From an uncultured Saprospiraceae bacterium (GTDB lineage Bacteria > Bacteroidota > Bacteroidia > Chitinophagales > Saprospiraceae), in assembly GCA_937928405.1 (NCBI GenBank), contig CALFWZ010000210.1, positions 1-58,846 of the forward strand: a DNA stretch of 58,846 nucleotides. Direction: 5' to 3'. The notes below the pieces were generated by a model. That model made no database searches. It was not told the origin of the DNA and saw nothing but the letters and a program-made list of their open reading frames with translations. Every line of letters starts with the position of its first letter. Positions within the stretch are counted from its first letter, which is position 1. The position numbers and the translations under genes are program-made. Positions 1 through 8,802 of the stretch are shown piece after piece.

Positions 1-1
1 A

Positions 2-1790
2 AATATTTTAGATGTCACCTGTGATCCGGCGCAAGGCGGGATGATGAGTACGGAAATTATCCCAAGTGTGTTGGGTTGTGATAGTGTAATTCTGACCACG
101 ACTTTAGTTTATACCGCTCAAATAAATGAGAATTTAACAGCCGTAACCTGTGATCCTTCTCAAGATGGTATGACGAGTACAGAAACGATCCCGAATGTTT
201 TTGGTTGTGATAGTTTGATAATGACGACGACCTTGATTTATACGGCGCCAATGAGTGAAGCGATAAATGCTCCTACTTGTGATCCCTCTCAAGACGGAAT
301 GATGAGCACGGAAACGATCTCAAGTATATTCGGCTGTGATAGTGTGATAATCACGACGACGTTGGTTTTTTCTAATGTTCCGATTAACGAAAATATTTTA
401 GATGTCACCTGTGATCCGGCGCAAGGCGGGATGATGAGTACGGAAATTATCCCAAGTGTGTTGGGTTGTGATAGTGTAATTCTGACCACGACTTTAGTTT
501 ATACCGCTCCAATAAATGAGAATTTAACAGCCGTAACCTGTGATCCTTCTCAAGATGGTATGACGAGTACAGAAACGCTTCCGAATGTTTTTGGTTGTGA
601 TAGTTTGATAACGACGACGACGTTGATTTATACGGCGCCAATGAATGAAGCGATAAATGCTCCTACTTGTGATCCCTCTCAAGATGGGATGATGGGCACG
701 GAAACGATCTCAAGTATATTCGGCTGTGATAGTGTGATAATCACGACGACGTTGGTTTTTTCTAATGTTCCGATTAACGAAAATATTTTAGATGTCACCT
801 GTGATCCAGCGCAAGGCGGGATGATGAGTACGGAAATTATCCCAAGTGTGTTGGGTTGTGATAGTTTAATCACGACGACGACGTTGATTTATACGGCGCC
901 AATGAGTGAAGCGATAAATGCTCCTACTTGTGATCCCTCTCAAGATGGGATGATGAGCACGGAAACGATCTCAAGTATATTCGGCTGTGATAGTGTGATA
1001 ATCACGACGACGTTGGTTTTTTCTAATGTTCCGATTAACGAAAATATTCTAGACATCACCTGTGATCCGGCGCAAGGCGGGGTGATGAGTACGGAAATTA
1101 TCCCAAGTGTATTGGGCTGTGATAGTGTACTTCTAACCACGACTTTAGTATACACCGTTCCAGTAAATGAGAATTTAACAGCCGTAACTTGTGATCCTTC
1201 GCAAGATGGTATGATGAGTACAGAAACGATTCCAAATATTTTTGGTTGTGATAGTTTAATCACGACGACGACGTTGATTTATACGGCGCCAATGAATGAA
1301 GCGATAAATGCTCCTACTTGTAATCCCTCTCAAGATGGTATGATGAGCACAGAAACGATCTCGAGTATATTTGGCTGTGATAGTTTAATAACGACCACGA
1401 CCTTCGTCTATATCGCTCCAGTAAATGAGAATCTTACACAAGTAACCTGTGATCCTTCTCAAGATGGTATGACGAGTGTGGAAACGATCTCGAATATATT
1501 TGGTTGCGATAGTTTAATAACAACGACAACCTTGGTTTATACAGCGCCAGTAAATGAAGATTTAATAATTCCAACTTGCGATCCATCACAAGCTGGTACT
1601 ACCACTCAGACGATCCTTAGTCTAGCGGGCTGTGATAGTCTACTGATTACAACGACCGCGATTCTGGTGGAAGCAACGACCACGAATCTCGCTGAAACGA
1701 CTTGTGATCCTAGCGAAGTGGGGGTGAGTTCAGAAATATTAATGGGATTTGCAGGTTGTGATAGTTTGGTAATTACGGAGACTACTTTAT
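2..1790 (+). repeat. Tandem 129/132-bp GCDS repeats with a 390-bp higher-order period
   Basis: Three unit types (A 129, B 129, C 132 bp) form an ABC block of 390 bp. The same phrase starts at 1, 391 and 781, so two complete periods are exactly 390 bp and nearly identical in bases. The third block is only 261 bp (781 to 1042) and starts with an A/B hybrid unit. Further units become more diverged toward 1790. Confidence 0.93.
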
Positions 1791-3091
1791 TAGACATTAA
1801 CCTTTGTTCTGTGGAGGCGGAAGCAACGACAATGACAATTAGCTGTGGAGATTCAGAAGGAGACATCAGTGTAACGGTAGACGTAGGAACTGGACCATTT
1901 ATGGTGTTCTGGGAATCGGGCGTAACTGGACCATTGGGATCAATAGAAATAATTGACCGTGGTGACACAGAAATAATTAGCGGATTGGAAGCTGGATCGT
2001 ATACGATTACGGTCGTGTCGGCTAATGGGTTAGAATGGACGGAAGTCGTTTTATTAGAAGAAGAAGAAAGCTTTTTGGTGGCCTTAGCACCCGTGCAAGG
2101 AGCAAATGGATTTTCGTTGACTTGTGCAGATAGTGAAGATGGAAGTATTCAAACTGACATTATGGGGGCTCCTAATTTACCCTTAACCTATGAGTGGTCC
2201 AATGGTCAGACTGGAGCAATTTTATTAGATGTTCCTGCTGGTTTTTATACGGTGACGGTAACAGATATTCTCGGTTGTACCGCTGCTGGAATGGCGGAAA
2301 TTACAGGTCCTCCATCGATTGACTTAGTATTAGTTACGGAAGACTTGACTTGCTTTGGGACAGATGATGGAGTAGTGGTCGTTGATACGGTAATTGGAGG
2401 ATTGGGACCATATGATTTTACTTTTACGGATCAGGTTGCTGAATCAAATTCTGCGTGGTTTAACTTGCCAGTTGGTAATTATGGGGTAACAGTCACTGAT
2501 CAAAACGGATGTAGTGGAAATGAAAGCACTATAATCAATTCACCCGCTCCCGTAATTGTGGATTTAGGGCCAGACGAGGAAATAAATTTGGGATCTACGG
2601 TGACGATAGACTTTCAGTCGAGTGTGGTTGGAAATAATTTAGATACCGTAGTTTGGAATGGACCTGGTCTAATGGATTGTGAAAATTGTATGGAACAAAT
2701 ACTAGCACCCTTATTTTCAAATACTTACGAAGTAATGGTGATTGATACAGCAGGATGTATTGGCAGTGATGAAATCAATATTCAAGTCATCAAAGATCGA
2801 GCAGTTTATATACCAAATGTGTTTTCTCCAAATGAAGATGGCAATAATGATCGATTTTTTATCAGTACCAGTGAAGAAGCTGTAGAAATATTAGAACTAA
2901 ATATTTACAATCGGTGGGGTGCTATTGTTTTTTCTAATAAGAATTTTCCACCCAACAATCCTGCTTTAGGATGGGATGGAAGATTTAGAGGACAAGGACT
3001 AAATCCAGGGGTGTTTGTCTATACTGCTAGCATTCGATTTTTGGATGGTGAAGAAATAGCATATAGTGGAGATTTAACCATTTTAAAATAA
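2..3091 (+). CDS. Giant repeat adhesin with gliding-motility C-terminal domain (5' end outside the window)
   Basis: The reading frame is open from base 2, so the start codon lies upstream of the window and the first internal ATG at 41 is not the start. Bases 2 to about 1790 encode 14 units of about 43 residues, each starting TCDP and containing a central GCDS followed by a Thr-rich strand. Two or three SprB-type modules follow (about 1800-2560), with sequences such as YEWSNGQTG and YTVTVTD. The last 95 residues match the gliding-motility-associated C-terminal family: YIPNVFSPNEDGNNDRFF, then NRWG, then GWDG, then GDLTILK. This family is known as a cargo signal for type IX secretion and is used by SprB-like adhesins. 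The likely role is a secreted, surface-exposed adhesin. The function beyond that is inferred. No SprF/PorP-like gene follows it. Confidence 0.88.
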   Translation, partial: NILDVTCDPAQGGMMSTEIIPSVLGCDSVILTTTLVYTAQINENLTAVTCDPSQDGMTSTETIPNVFGCDSLIMTTTLIYTAPMSEAINAPTCDPSQDGMMSTETISSIFGCDSVIITTTLVFSNVPINENILDVTCDPAQGGMMSTEIIPSVLGCDSVILTTTLVYTAPINENLTAVTCDPSQDGMTSTETLPNVFGCDSLITTTTLIYTAPMNEAINAPTCDPSQDGMMGTETISSIFGCDSVIITTTLVFSNVPINENILDVTCDPAQGGMMSTEIIPSVLGCDSLITTTTLIYTAPMSEAINAPTCDPSQDGMMSTETISSIFGCDSVIITTTLVFSNVPINENILDITCDPAQGGVMSTEIIPSVLGCDSVLLTTTLVYTVPVNENLTAVTCDPSQDGMMSTETIPNIFGCDSLITTTTLIYTAPMNEAINAPTCNPSQDGMMSTETISSIFGCDSLITTTTFVYIAPVNENLTQVTCDPSQDGMTSVETISNIFGCDSLITTTTLVYTAPVNEDLIIPTCDPSQAGTTTQTILSLAGCDSLLITTTAILVEATTTNLAETTCDPSEVGVSSEILMGFAGCDSLVITETTLLDINLCSVEAEATTMTISCGDSEGDISVTVDVGTGPFMVFWESGVTGPLGSIEIIDRGDTEIISGLEAGSYTITVVSANGLEWTEVVLLEEEESFLVALAPVQGANGFSLTCADSEDGSIQTDIMGAPNLPLTYEWSNGQTGAILLDVPAGFYTVTVTDILGCTAAGMAEITGPPSIDLVLVTEDLTCFGTDDGVVVVDTVIGGLGPYDFTFTDQVAESNSAWFNLPVGNYGVTVTDQNGCSGNESTIINSPAPVIVDLGPDEEINLGSTVTIDFQSSVVGNNLDTVVWNGPGLMDCENCMEQILAPLFSNTYEVMVIDTAGCIGSDEINIQVIKDRAVYIPNVFSPNEDGNNDRFFISTSEEAVEILELNIYNRWGAIVFSNKNFPPNNPALGWDGRFRGQGLNPGVFVYTASIRFLDGEEIAYSGDLTILK

Positions 3092-3187
3092 AATCTACTA
3101 GATAAGTATATTAAAATCATGTTAAAGGTGTTATCCTTTTTTGCAATCCCAATTTAGATTTCAGAACTTAGACCCAAACCTCGAGCT

Positions 3188-3901
3188 ATGAAATTTAAAA
3201 CCCTAATCTACTTTACGCTATTCCTCTTTTTTGTCGTTAAGCCAAAAGCCTGTCAAGGACAATTAGATATTTTCCTAGACTTACTTTATGAAATTAATTT
3301 TCTCTTCGGATTTGAGGGGGAGCCCCGAGCATTTGATACTGATTTTACAGAATATCCTTATGACCTCTATGATGATGGTCGTTATCGTCCGTTTGGAGAA
3401 CAGGGACGAATGATGAGTACGAAAGCTCAGATTTTATTGCAAAGCAATGAAAGAGATATATTAGGAGGGCTAGCTCAAATCCAATTTTCTCCGATCTCAA
3501 CGATTACGATTGATATAAATCACCGTCAGCTTTTTGAAGGAAATAATTTGCGTGAATCTAATAAAATAGGTATTTCAAACTTAACGTTCCAATATAACCG
3601 CTTTCGGGGTCGACGATTTAATTTCTGGTGGGATGTAGGCCTCTCTCGTTTTGAAGAAAGTGAGCAATCTGATTGGGGTTTTAGTGCCGGAGTAGGAATT
3701 TCTTGGTTTTTCAAAGAGCCACTTAGTTTGCATAGTAGCTATCGGTACCACGAATTTATCGATCAAGGAGTAGGGCTATCTACCTTTGATTTAAGATTAC
3801 AATTGCATATAAAAAGATATTTTATTTCTGGTGGCTACCAAAATTTAGGGAATAGAGTGTCTGCTAATACTTGGCTGATGGGAGGGGGCGTTTATTTTTG
3901 A
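3188..3901 (+). CDS. Probable outer-membrane beta-barrel protein, function unknown
   Basis: This is a 237-residue protein with an N-terminal signal peptide (about residues 1-25, ending near CQGQ). The rest has alternating hydrophobic and polar strands with aromatic girdle residues. Examples are FQYNRFRGRRFNFWWDVGLSR and GFSAGVGISWFF, and the chain ends in Phe, as is typical of outer-membrane barrels. It lies 97 bases downstream of the adhesin on the same strand. SprB-like adhesins often have a partner barrel of the PorP/SprF family, but this protein is shorter and does not obviously match that family. I do not recognise it more precisely. A role in anchoring or presenting the upstream adhesin is a guess from position. 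Confidence 0.7.
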   Translation: MKFKTLIYFTLFLFFVVKPKACQGQLDIFLDLLYEINFLFGFEGEPRAFDTDFTEYPYDLYDDGRYRPFGEQGRMMSTKAQILLQSNERDILGGLAQIQFSPISTITIDINHRQLFEGNNLRESNKIGISNLTFQYNRFRGRRFNFWWDVGLSRFEESEQSDWGFSAGVGISWFFKEPLSLHSSYRYHEFIDQGVGLSTFDLRLQLHIKRYFISGGYQNLGNRVSANTWLMGGGVYF

Positions 3902-4286
3902 GTAGGACAGAATTGGATCGAGAAACCTATAAAACGTAGAAACCTGTTTATTTTCACTAACTTTGTATAATAAGTAATGGTAAAACAATAATTTCCCGAT
4001 TTATGGCTGGGCCTTTTGATCCAATATTTCCCCGCCTGACTGATCGTCAGATCGGGCAGGGTTAAAAAGCCTTTTTGGCTCTCGCTCTTTGTGCTACTAG
4101 CACAAGCTTACGCAGGATGCTATGGCATCGTCTACGTTTTTTGCCTCATCTTGAACCAAAATTCCCTTGCCAAAATACGGAACTTATTATTCGACCATTA
4201 CTAAGGCAACATATTTGCATTTGGGTTGTCTTTGATAGTGTAGTATTTTTTGGTTTTATTTTACTACTACCATAAACAAAAAACAA
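3902..4286 (+). other. Intergenic region with -7 promoter box and clustered palindromes
   Basis: No credible gene is present. A -7-type box (TAACTTTG) lies at 3958-3965. Between about 4030 and 4150 four hairpin-forming palindromes follow each other. The first is CTGAC/GTCAG inside a CCTG...CAGG frame (about 4035-4060). The second is AGCC-TTTTT-GGCT near 4068-4080. The third is a perfect 8+1+8 palindrome TTGTGCTA-C-TAGCACAA near 4087-4105. The fourth is GATGC-TATG-GCATC near 4115-4130. A 66-codon open frame at 4075-4275 crosses these palindromes, has no homology I recognise and is not called as a gene. Confidence 0.5.
3958..3965 (+). promoter_or_regulatory. Candidate -7 box (TAACTTTG)
   Basis: It matches the Bacteroidota consensus TAnnTTTG. 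Transcription would start near 3970, about 315 bases before the next gene, so the multi-hairpin region would be transcribed as a long leader or separate RNA. No clear -33 element was seen. Confidence 0.4.
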
Positions 4287-5336
4287 GTGAATCTCCGTTA
4301 TTTTATTTTTCTCATCGCTACACTTTTTCCAGTGTTTTCTATAGCACAGGATGTAGAAATGGATACCCTAAAGAAATCCAATCCTAAAAAAAAGAAGCAA
4401 AGCCTGCTATCTTTAATGGAATACGAAACCATAATGCCTGTTACTTTGCACGGCAATATTTCTAATCTTTTAGAAGATAAATTTAATCAAATAAATCGTT
4501 CTGGTTCTTTTAGTTTTTCTGACCGTCTTGGAAAAAAAATTACGCTTCCCGTAAGATTTGAAACTAGAGGGAAGACCAGATTAGTCCGATGTGAAATACC
4601 ACCAGTAATGATTTATTTTGACAAAAAGGTGCTAAAGGAGCAAAGAATAAAAGACTATCCTAAATTAAAAGTAGTCATGCCTTGTGCTTTGGATAGCCTT
4701 TCTAAAGACCTGCTACATCGGGAGCTTTTGATTTATAAATTATACGCTTTGGTATCCGATTTTCATCTTAGAGTACAGGCTACGGAGTTAGTTTGCTTGG
4801 ATTCGATGGGGCAAGATACAACGCATGTTTTTCCTGCTTTTTTTATTGAAAGCGATAAAGAATTTAGAAAAAGAAAGGAGATGGAAGAGTTGAGCGAGTA
4901 TAATATAATGTGGTCTGATCTCGACTCCGAGCAGGCGCAAATTACGGCTCTTTTTCAGTATATGATAAGTAATACAGATTGGAAAATAGATCACAAACAC
5001 AATCTAAAATATTTTAGAAATGATCCGCAATCGCCTTTGATTCTAGTACCTTATGATTTTGATTTTAGCGGATTTGTCAATGCGCCTTATGCGAAACCTA
5101 ATCCTGATTATCAGCAGACAGATGTACGTCAGCGTATTTATTTAGGGACGAAAGATAAATTTTTGATGAAGGCCATCCAAAGCTTTAAAGAGAAAGAAAT
5201 TGAAATTTTAAAAATGGTGGACGATTATCCGTATCTATCGGACGATAGTAAAACAGATATCAAAATCTTCTTAGCACCCTTCTTTCAATGTTTGAAAAGT
5301 AAAAGAGCCAGAAGAAAAGCCTTTAGTAAAAAATAG
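4287..5336 (+). CDS. Secreted protein with a CotH-kinase-like domain
   Basis: The 349-residue protein starts with GTG at 4287, chosen because a signal peptide follows directly (MNLRYFIFLIATLFPVFSIAQ). Residues from about 90 onward align by eye with the C-terminal half of the phosphatase fusion at 35941-37980. Shared motifs are RG-x-TR followed by C-x-IPPV, then FQYMISNTDW, then HNL, then PYDFDFSGFV with D257 and D259. The order RGN, HN, D-x-D-x-x-G resembles the CotH spore-coat kinase family, with PYDFDFSG in the place of the family's WDLD motif. Assignment to that fold is inference. It lies in the periplasm or outside the cell. It is convergent with the helicase downstream. Kinase activity is not shown. 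Confidence 0.65.
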   Translation: MNLRYFIFLIATLFPVFSIAQDVEMDTLKKSNPKKKKQSLLSLMEYETIMPVTLHGNISNLLEDKFNQINRSGSFSFSDRLGKKITLPVRFETRGKTRLVRCEIPPVMIYFDKKVLKEQRIKDYPKLKVVMPCALDSLSKDLLHRELLIYKLYALVSDFHLRVQATELVCLDSMGQDTTHVFPAFFIESDKEFRKRKEMEELSEYNIMWSDLDSEQAQITALFQYMISNTDWKIDHKHNLKYFRNDPQSPLILVPYDFDFSGFVNAPYAKPNPDYQQTDVRQRIYLGTKDKFLMKAIQSFKEKEIEILKMVDDYPYLSDDSKTDIKIFLAPFFQCLKSKRARRKAFSKK

Positions 5337-5363
5337 CAATCAAAAGCGCAATATTCAATTGCT

Positions 5364-6875
5364 CTAGTACTCCTGATTAATTCTAACTTTTAGTTTTTTC
5401 TTATAATCTTCAATGGCCCAATCTCGGAAATTCTTGGTGCTTTTGCAGATACAATAACAGTAGCGACGAACGCGATCTGAAATATCTTCATGTAAGGCCT
5501 TGGTTAGTTTGAGCGCTTCTGGAAAAGTTTCTGCATTTTCAACGATCAATCCCACATGTTGTTCTAGAGACCGATCTAAGATTACCGCCGAGCGTAGTCC
5601 TTCCGCCATTACTTTTTTATTTTCCGCTTCAATGTCAAAATCTACATGTTCGGATTTTTTAAATAATACCCGAATTTCTTCTGGCATATTATATTTGAAA
5701 TTTCTTTCAATATCCTGATCCGAAATAATGTTATCCAGAAAGTAATTTGGATTACGAAAGATTTTCAACCAGTCCACTTCTGCATCCCACAAACCAAAGC
5801 GGGCAGAATTATTACCTAAATCAATTACTTGGAAATCGCTTTTGCCTGGAATCACACGCGAACCACGACCAATCATTTGGTAATACAAACTCAAAGAACG
5901 AGTCGCACGATTGAGGACAATCGTTTTGATGGTTGGTTCATCAAATCCCGTCGTTAAAATTCCTACGGAAGTCAAAATGGCGTTTGGCGTTTTCTTAAAC
6001 CAAGAGAGAATATCCTTTCGTTGTTGTTTGGAGTACGTATTATCAAGATGACGGATATCGTATCCTGCCGCTTGAAACGTTTCGTAAACGTGGCGAGAGG
6101 TATTGATTCCCGCATTAAAAATCAAGGTTTTTGTATTCAAGGCCTGTTGTCGATAAGCGTAAAGAAGCTTACTTTGCATGGCGGCATTAGAGTACAACTC
6201 CTCGGAAGATTTGATGGTATAATCTCCATTGATACCCGTCTTGAGAGAACCCAGTCGAACATCAAAACTATACGTAGTTGCTTTCGCTAAGAATCCACTG
6301 CCGATCAGAGAAGGAATGGATTTTCCAAGGATCAATTCATCATAAGAATCTTTCATCGGAAGCTTGGCGTTGCTACTTAGTGGGGTAGCGGTTACTCCTA
6401 GGATAAAACATTTATTAAAAAACTTAAATAGCTTACGGAAGGAATTGATATGGGCCTCATCAATCACAACGAGGTTGACATCTTCCATCGTAAACTTTTC
6501 GTCGTTGAGTCGATTATTAAGGGTCTCAACCATGGCCACGAAACAGGTATACTGGTCCTTGTCTGGTAGTTCTTTAATTTTACTATTAATAACTTTATTA
6601 CTAACGCCAAAGCTGTCTAGCATTCGGCTAGTTTGGCCACAAAGCTCAATACGGTGCGTTAGAATCAGTACTTTGTTCTTAGTTTGTTCAATATATCGAC
6701 GTGCAATTTCAGAGAAAACAACGGTCTTACCACCACCGGTAGGCAACTGGTAGAGCAAATTATGGTCTTTAGGACAATTGGCGAATCGTTCAAAGATTAA
6801 GTTTAAATCTTCTTTCTGGTAATCATAGAGTTCCTTTCTTGTTGTCTCACTTTTCGGCGTAATATCTTGCTGCAT
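5364..6875 (-). CDS. DEAD/DEAH-box superfamily 2 helicase (Res/SSL2 type)
   Basis: The 503-residue protein has a complete set of superfamily 2 motifs. Walker A is PTGGGKT (45-51), motif II is DEAH (139-142), motif III is GVTATP (160-165), and motif VI is QMIGRGSR (333-340). It likely unwinds or translocates along nucleic acid using ATP. No nuclease, methylase or specificity gene is adjacent, so it does not look like part of a restriction system. The frame is open further upstream to a GTG at 6917, but a perfect -7 box (TATCTTTG, minus strand) covers that GTG. The ATG at 6875 is therefore the likely start. The C-terminal 120 residues carry no motif I recognise. Confidence 0.85.
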   Translation of the reverse strand: MQQDITPKSETTRKELYDYQKEDLNLIFERFANCPKDHNLLYQLPTGGGKTVVFSEIARRYIEQTKNKVLILTHRIELCGQTSRMLDSFGVSNKVINSKIKELPDKDQYTCFVAMVETLNNRLNDEKFTMEDVNLVVIDEAHINSFRKLFKFFNKCFILGVTATPLSSNAKLPMKDSYDELILGKSIPSLIGSGFLAKATTYSFDVRLGSLKTGINGDYTIKSSEELYSNAAMQSKLLYAYRQQALNTKTLIFNAGINTSRHVYETFQAAGYDIRHLDNTYSKQQRKDILSWFKKTPNAILTSVGILTTGFDEPTIKTIVLNRATRSLSLYYQMIGRGSRVIPGKSDFQVIDLGNNSARFGLWDAEVDWLKIFRNPNYFLDNIISDQDIERNFKYNMPEEIRVLFKKSEHVDFDIEAENKKVMAEGLRSAVILDRSLEQHVGLIVENAETFPEALKLTKALHEDISDRVRRYCYCICKSTKNFRDWAIEDYKKKLKVRINQEY

Positions 6876-7197
6876 CCCGTGGGTTATTCTTATGAACGTT
6901 GGAGAAAAAAATCTCACAAAGATAGCACTATTTAAGAGTTCATGGTGGAGGAGCAGTGATTTTTTTTTATTTATATTGAAAAATATCCTAAATAATCTTT
7001 TTTTTAGCTGATTATCAGCGTTTTATTAAGCATCCGTTTTTTTATTTTTAATGAAAAAATCCATCTTGACAGGGATGGTTAGCTGATCGATCTCACCGCT
7101 TGCCGTTTCCTGAAAAGGAAGAGAGGCAGGTCAACATTTTTTTGAAAAAAATTATAATCTGTAACAAAATTTATCTCTTAATCGTCAAGGAGGCAGA
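6876..7197. other. Divergent intergenic region between helicase and sigma-factor operon
   Basis: The region is AT-rich and holds the helicase promoter box (6917-6924, minus strand). The upstream region of the ECF sigma operon contains runs of A/T and the phrase TATAATCTGTAACAAAATTT near 7150-7172. A small inverted repeat (TTTCC/GGAA) lies near 7107-7122. No gene was seen. Confidence 0.5.
6917..6924 (-). promoter_or_regulatory. -7 promoter box of the helicase gene (TATCTTTG)
   Basis: It is an exact match to TAnnTTTG on the minus strand, 41 bases before the chosen ATG. It overlaps the upstream GTG of the same frame, which argues against that longer start. No convincing -33 element was seen. 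Confidence 0.55.
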
Positions 7198-7710
7198 ATG
7201 GAAATGGAAATCTACAAACAAAGCGTTTTACCCCTTAAAAATCAACTGTATCGGTTGGCGCTGCGGATCGTAGGACGAGAGGATCAGGCCCAAGATGTTG
7301 TTCAAGAGGTATTGATTAAGGTTTGGGAAAAGAGAACAGAATTAAAAGGAGTCCATAACCTGCCAGGATATTGTGTTCGGATGACTCGAAATTTAGCGAT
7401 TGACAAAACTCGTAGTCGTCATCACCAGTCTACTACGGCGCTGTTGCAGGTGCAGCATTTTGCTGCCCCTACGCCAACACCCTATGAGGCCACCGCCGAA
7501 AACGATACCTTTCAATTGATTCGAAGTATCGTCAAAAAACTTCCGGAGGCGCAACGAGAAATTTTCGAATTAAGAGATTTTGATGGATTATCCTATAAAG
7601 AAATAGTAGAAAAAACCGGTCAATCCATGAGTCAGGTAAAGGTATATCTGTCGAGGGCTCGGTATAAAATAAAATTGGAATTAATTAATGCATATGACAA
7701 CCATAGATAA
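7198..7710 (+). CDS. ECF-family RNA polymerase sigma factor
   Basis: The 170-residue protein has sigma-70 region 2 at about residues 12-75 (REDQAQDVVQEVLIKVWE) and region 4 at about 112-160 (LPEAQREIFELRDFDGLSYKEI, then SMSQVKVYLSRAR). It would direct RNA polymerase to a specific set of promoters. It is the first gene of a tightly packed four-gene operon. The next frame overlaps its end by about 20 bases, which is typical of sigma/anti-sigma pairs. Sigma factors of this class are commonly self-regulated. The upstream AT-rich TGTAACAAAA stretch is a candidate own-promoter element, but this is inferred. Confidence 0.92.
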   Translation: MEMEIYKQSVLPLKNQLYRLALRIVGREDQAQDVVQEVLIKVWEKRTELKGVHNLPGYCVRMTRNLAIDKTRSRHHQSTTALLQVQHFAAPTPTPYEATAENDTFQLIRSIVKKLPEAQREIFELRDFDGLSYKEIVEKTGQSMSQVKVYLSRARYKIKLELINAYDNHR

Positions 7711-8212
7711 ATTACTTGATAAATACTGGGCAGGGGAAACTTCGCTCAACGAGGAGGCCCAATTACGGGACTATTTTTCTGGGACAGATATCGCTGAAAG
7801 TCACCGACCATTTGCAGAAGTCTTTGTTTACCAAAACAAAATCGCTCAGGCTACCTTACCAGACGATTTTGAAGCGGAGATTTTGAAAAAAATTGCTAAT
7901 CAGCATACTAGGGCAGTGGTTAAGCCGATAACTCGGATCCGGAAATGGTTGGCCGTAGCTGCCGCTGTATTGTTTTTGCTTACTGCTGGTATCTTTTTCT
8001 TAAAAACGCCTTCTTCTTCCAACGAATTAGCTGAGATACCACATTTGATTATTAACGGTGAGGTTTATTATCCAGCTTCGGAAGAAGAAGCCTATGAACT
8101 AACGAGACAAGCGTTATTATTGGTTTCTTCTAAAATGAATAAAGAACCTAAAGCTTCTATAAAATCATTAAAAAATATAAAAAATATCAACCCTGCTAGT
8201 TGGGGGAAATAA
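7688..8212 (+). CDS. Probable membrane-bound anti-sigma factor
   Basis: The 174-residue protein starts at ATG 7688 or 7694 and overlaps the end of the sigma gene. The N-terminal 80 residues are soluble, acidic and start with IDKLLDKYWAGETS, a pattern common at the start of Bacteroidota anti-sigma proteins. A single membrane helix follows at about 88-105 (KWLAVAAAVLFLLTAGIFFL). A short extracytoplasmic tail ends in a Lys/Asn-rich stretch. The family logic is that the cytoplasmic part binds the sigma factor until a signal releases it. The role is inferred from operon position, topology and the N-terminal pattern. No zinc-binding HxxxCxxC motif is present. Confidence 0.75.
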   Translation: MHMTTIDKLLDKYWAGETSLNEEAQLRDYFSGTDIAESHRPFAEVFVYQNKIAQATLPDDFEAEILKKIANQHTRAVVKPITRIRKWLAVAAAVLFLLTAGIFFLKTPSSSNELAEIPHLIINGEVYYPASEEEAYELTRQALLLVSSKMNKEPKASIKSLKNIKNINPASWGK

Positions 8213-8235
8213 GACCATTTAAAAATTATCAAATC

Positions 8236-8802
8236 ATGAAAAAAATATTTGTTTTATGCTCGCTCATATGTTTCTTGAGCAGTTCGGTATTTGCTCAGAA
8301 TGATGCCATTAATCGTTACTTTGAAGCTCAATTGGAAAATGAAATTTTTAGCTCCGTTTATGTCAGTCCTAAACTGATTGAAATTGTTTCTGAAATTGAC
8401 ATACAAGCGCTCGACGAAGGGCTTGATGATGGAGAACTTAAAAGGAATGAAGCAGCTATCATTGAAGAGGTTTTAAAACAGCTCAAGGGGTTGATGGTAT
8501 TAAGAACGGAGGTAGAGCCAATGAAACATTACAAGGAAATTTTAGGAGAATTTGCTAAGCAAAACGCTGACTTTGATTTATTGCTTTCGGTTCGAGATGA
8601 AGGTAATCATGTGAAAATTTGGACAGAAACAACTCCTGACAATACGATCCAAGAACTTTTATTATTGGTTGGTGGGGAAGATGAAATGATTATGCTGAGT
8701 TTAACAGGGAATATTGATCTTAAAAAAATATCCAAGCTAGCTGGAAATATTGATATTGACGGAATTGAATATTTAGAAAACCTCGATAAAACCGAACAAT
8801 GA
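8236..8802 (+). CDS. Secreted DUF4252-type protein
   Basis: The 188-residue protein starts at ATG 8236, where a signal peptide begins (MKKIFVLCSLICFLSSSVFAQ). The longer frame from 8200 would add 12 residues of translated spacer. The rest is an alpha/beta protein of the size and pattern of DUF4252 proteins, which commonly follow ECF sigma factors in Bacteroidota. It follows the anti-sigma gene by 23 bases, and its stop codon overlaps the next start (ATGA). It is likely periplasmic or surface-located. The molecular function is unknown. A role as output or sensor of the sigma system is inference. Confidence 0.7.
   Translation: MKKIFVLCSLICFLSSSVFAQNDAINRYFEAQLENEIFSSVYVSPKLIEIVSEIDIQALDEGLDDGELKRNEAAIIEEVLKQLKGLMVLRTEVEPMKHYKEILGEFAKQNADFDLLLSVRDEGNHVKIWTETTPDNTIQELLLLVGGEDEMIMLSLTGNIDLKKISKLAGNIDIDGIEYLENLDKTEQ

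Noticed and set aside
1..1790. Possible CRISPR array because of regular repeats
   Set aside because: Repeats are 129-132 bp, contiguous and translated in one frame; there are no short repeats with unique spacers and no cas genes.
4075..4275. 66-codon open frame starting MALALCATSTSLRR
   Set aside because: It crosses several hairpin-forming palindromes, has no signal or domain, and its start sits in one of the palindromes. It is treated as intergenic.
5364..6917. Helicase as part of a restriction or defence system
   Set aside because: No methylase, specificity, nuclease or other defence gene is adjacent; neighbours are a secreted protein and a sigma operon.
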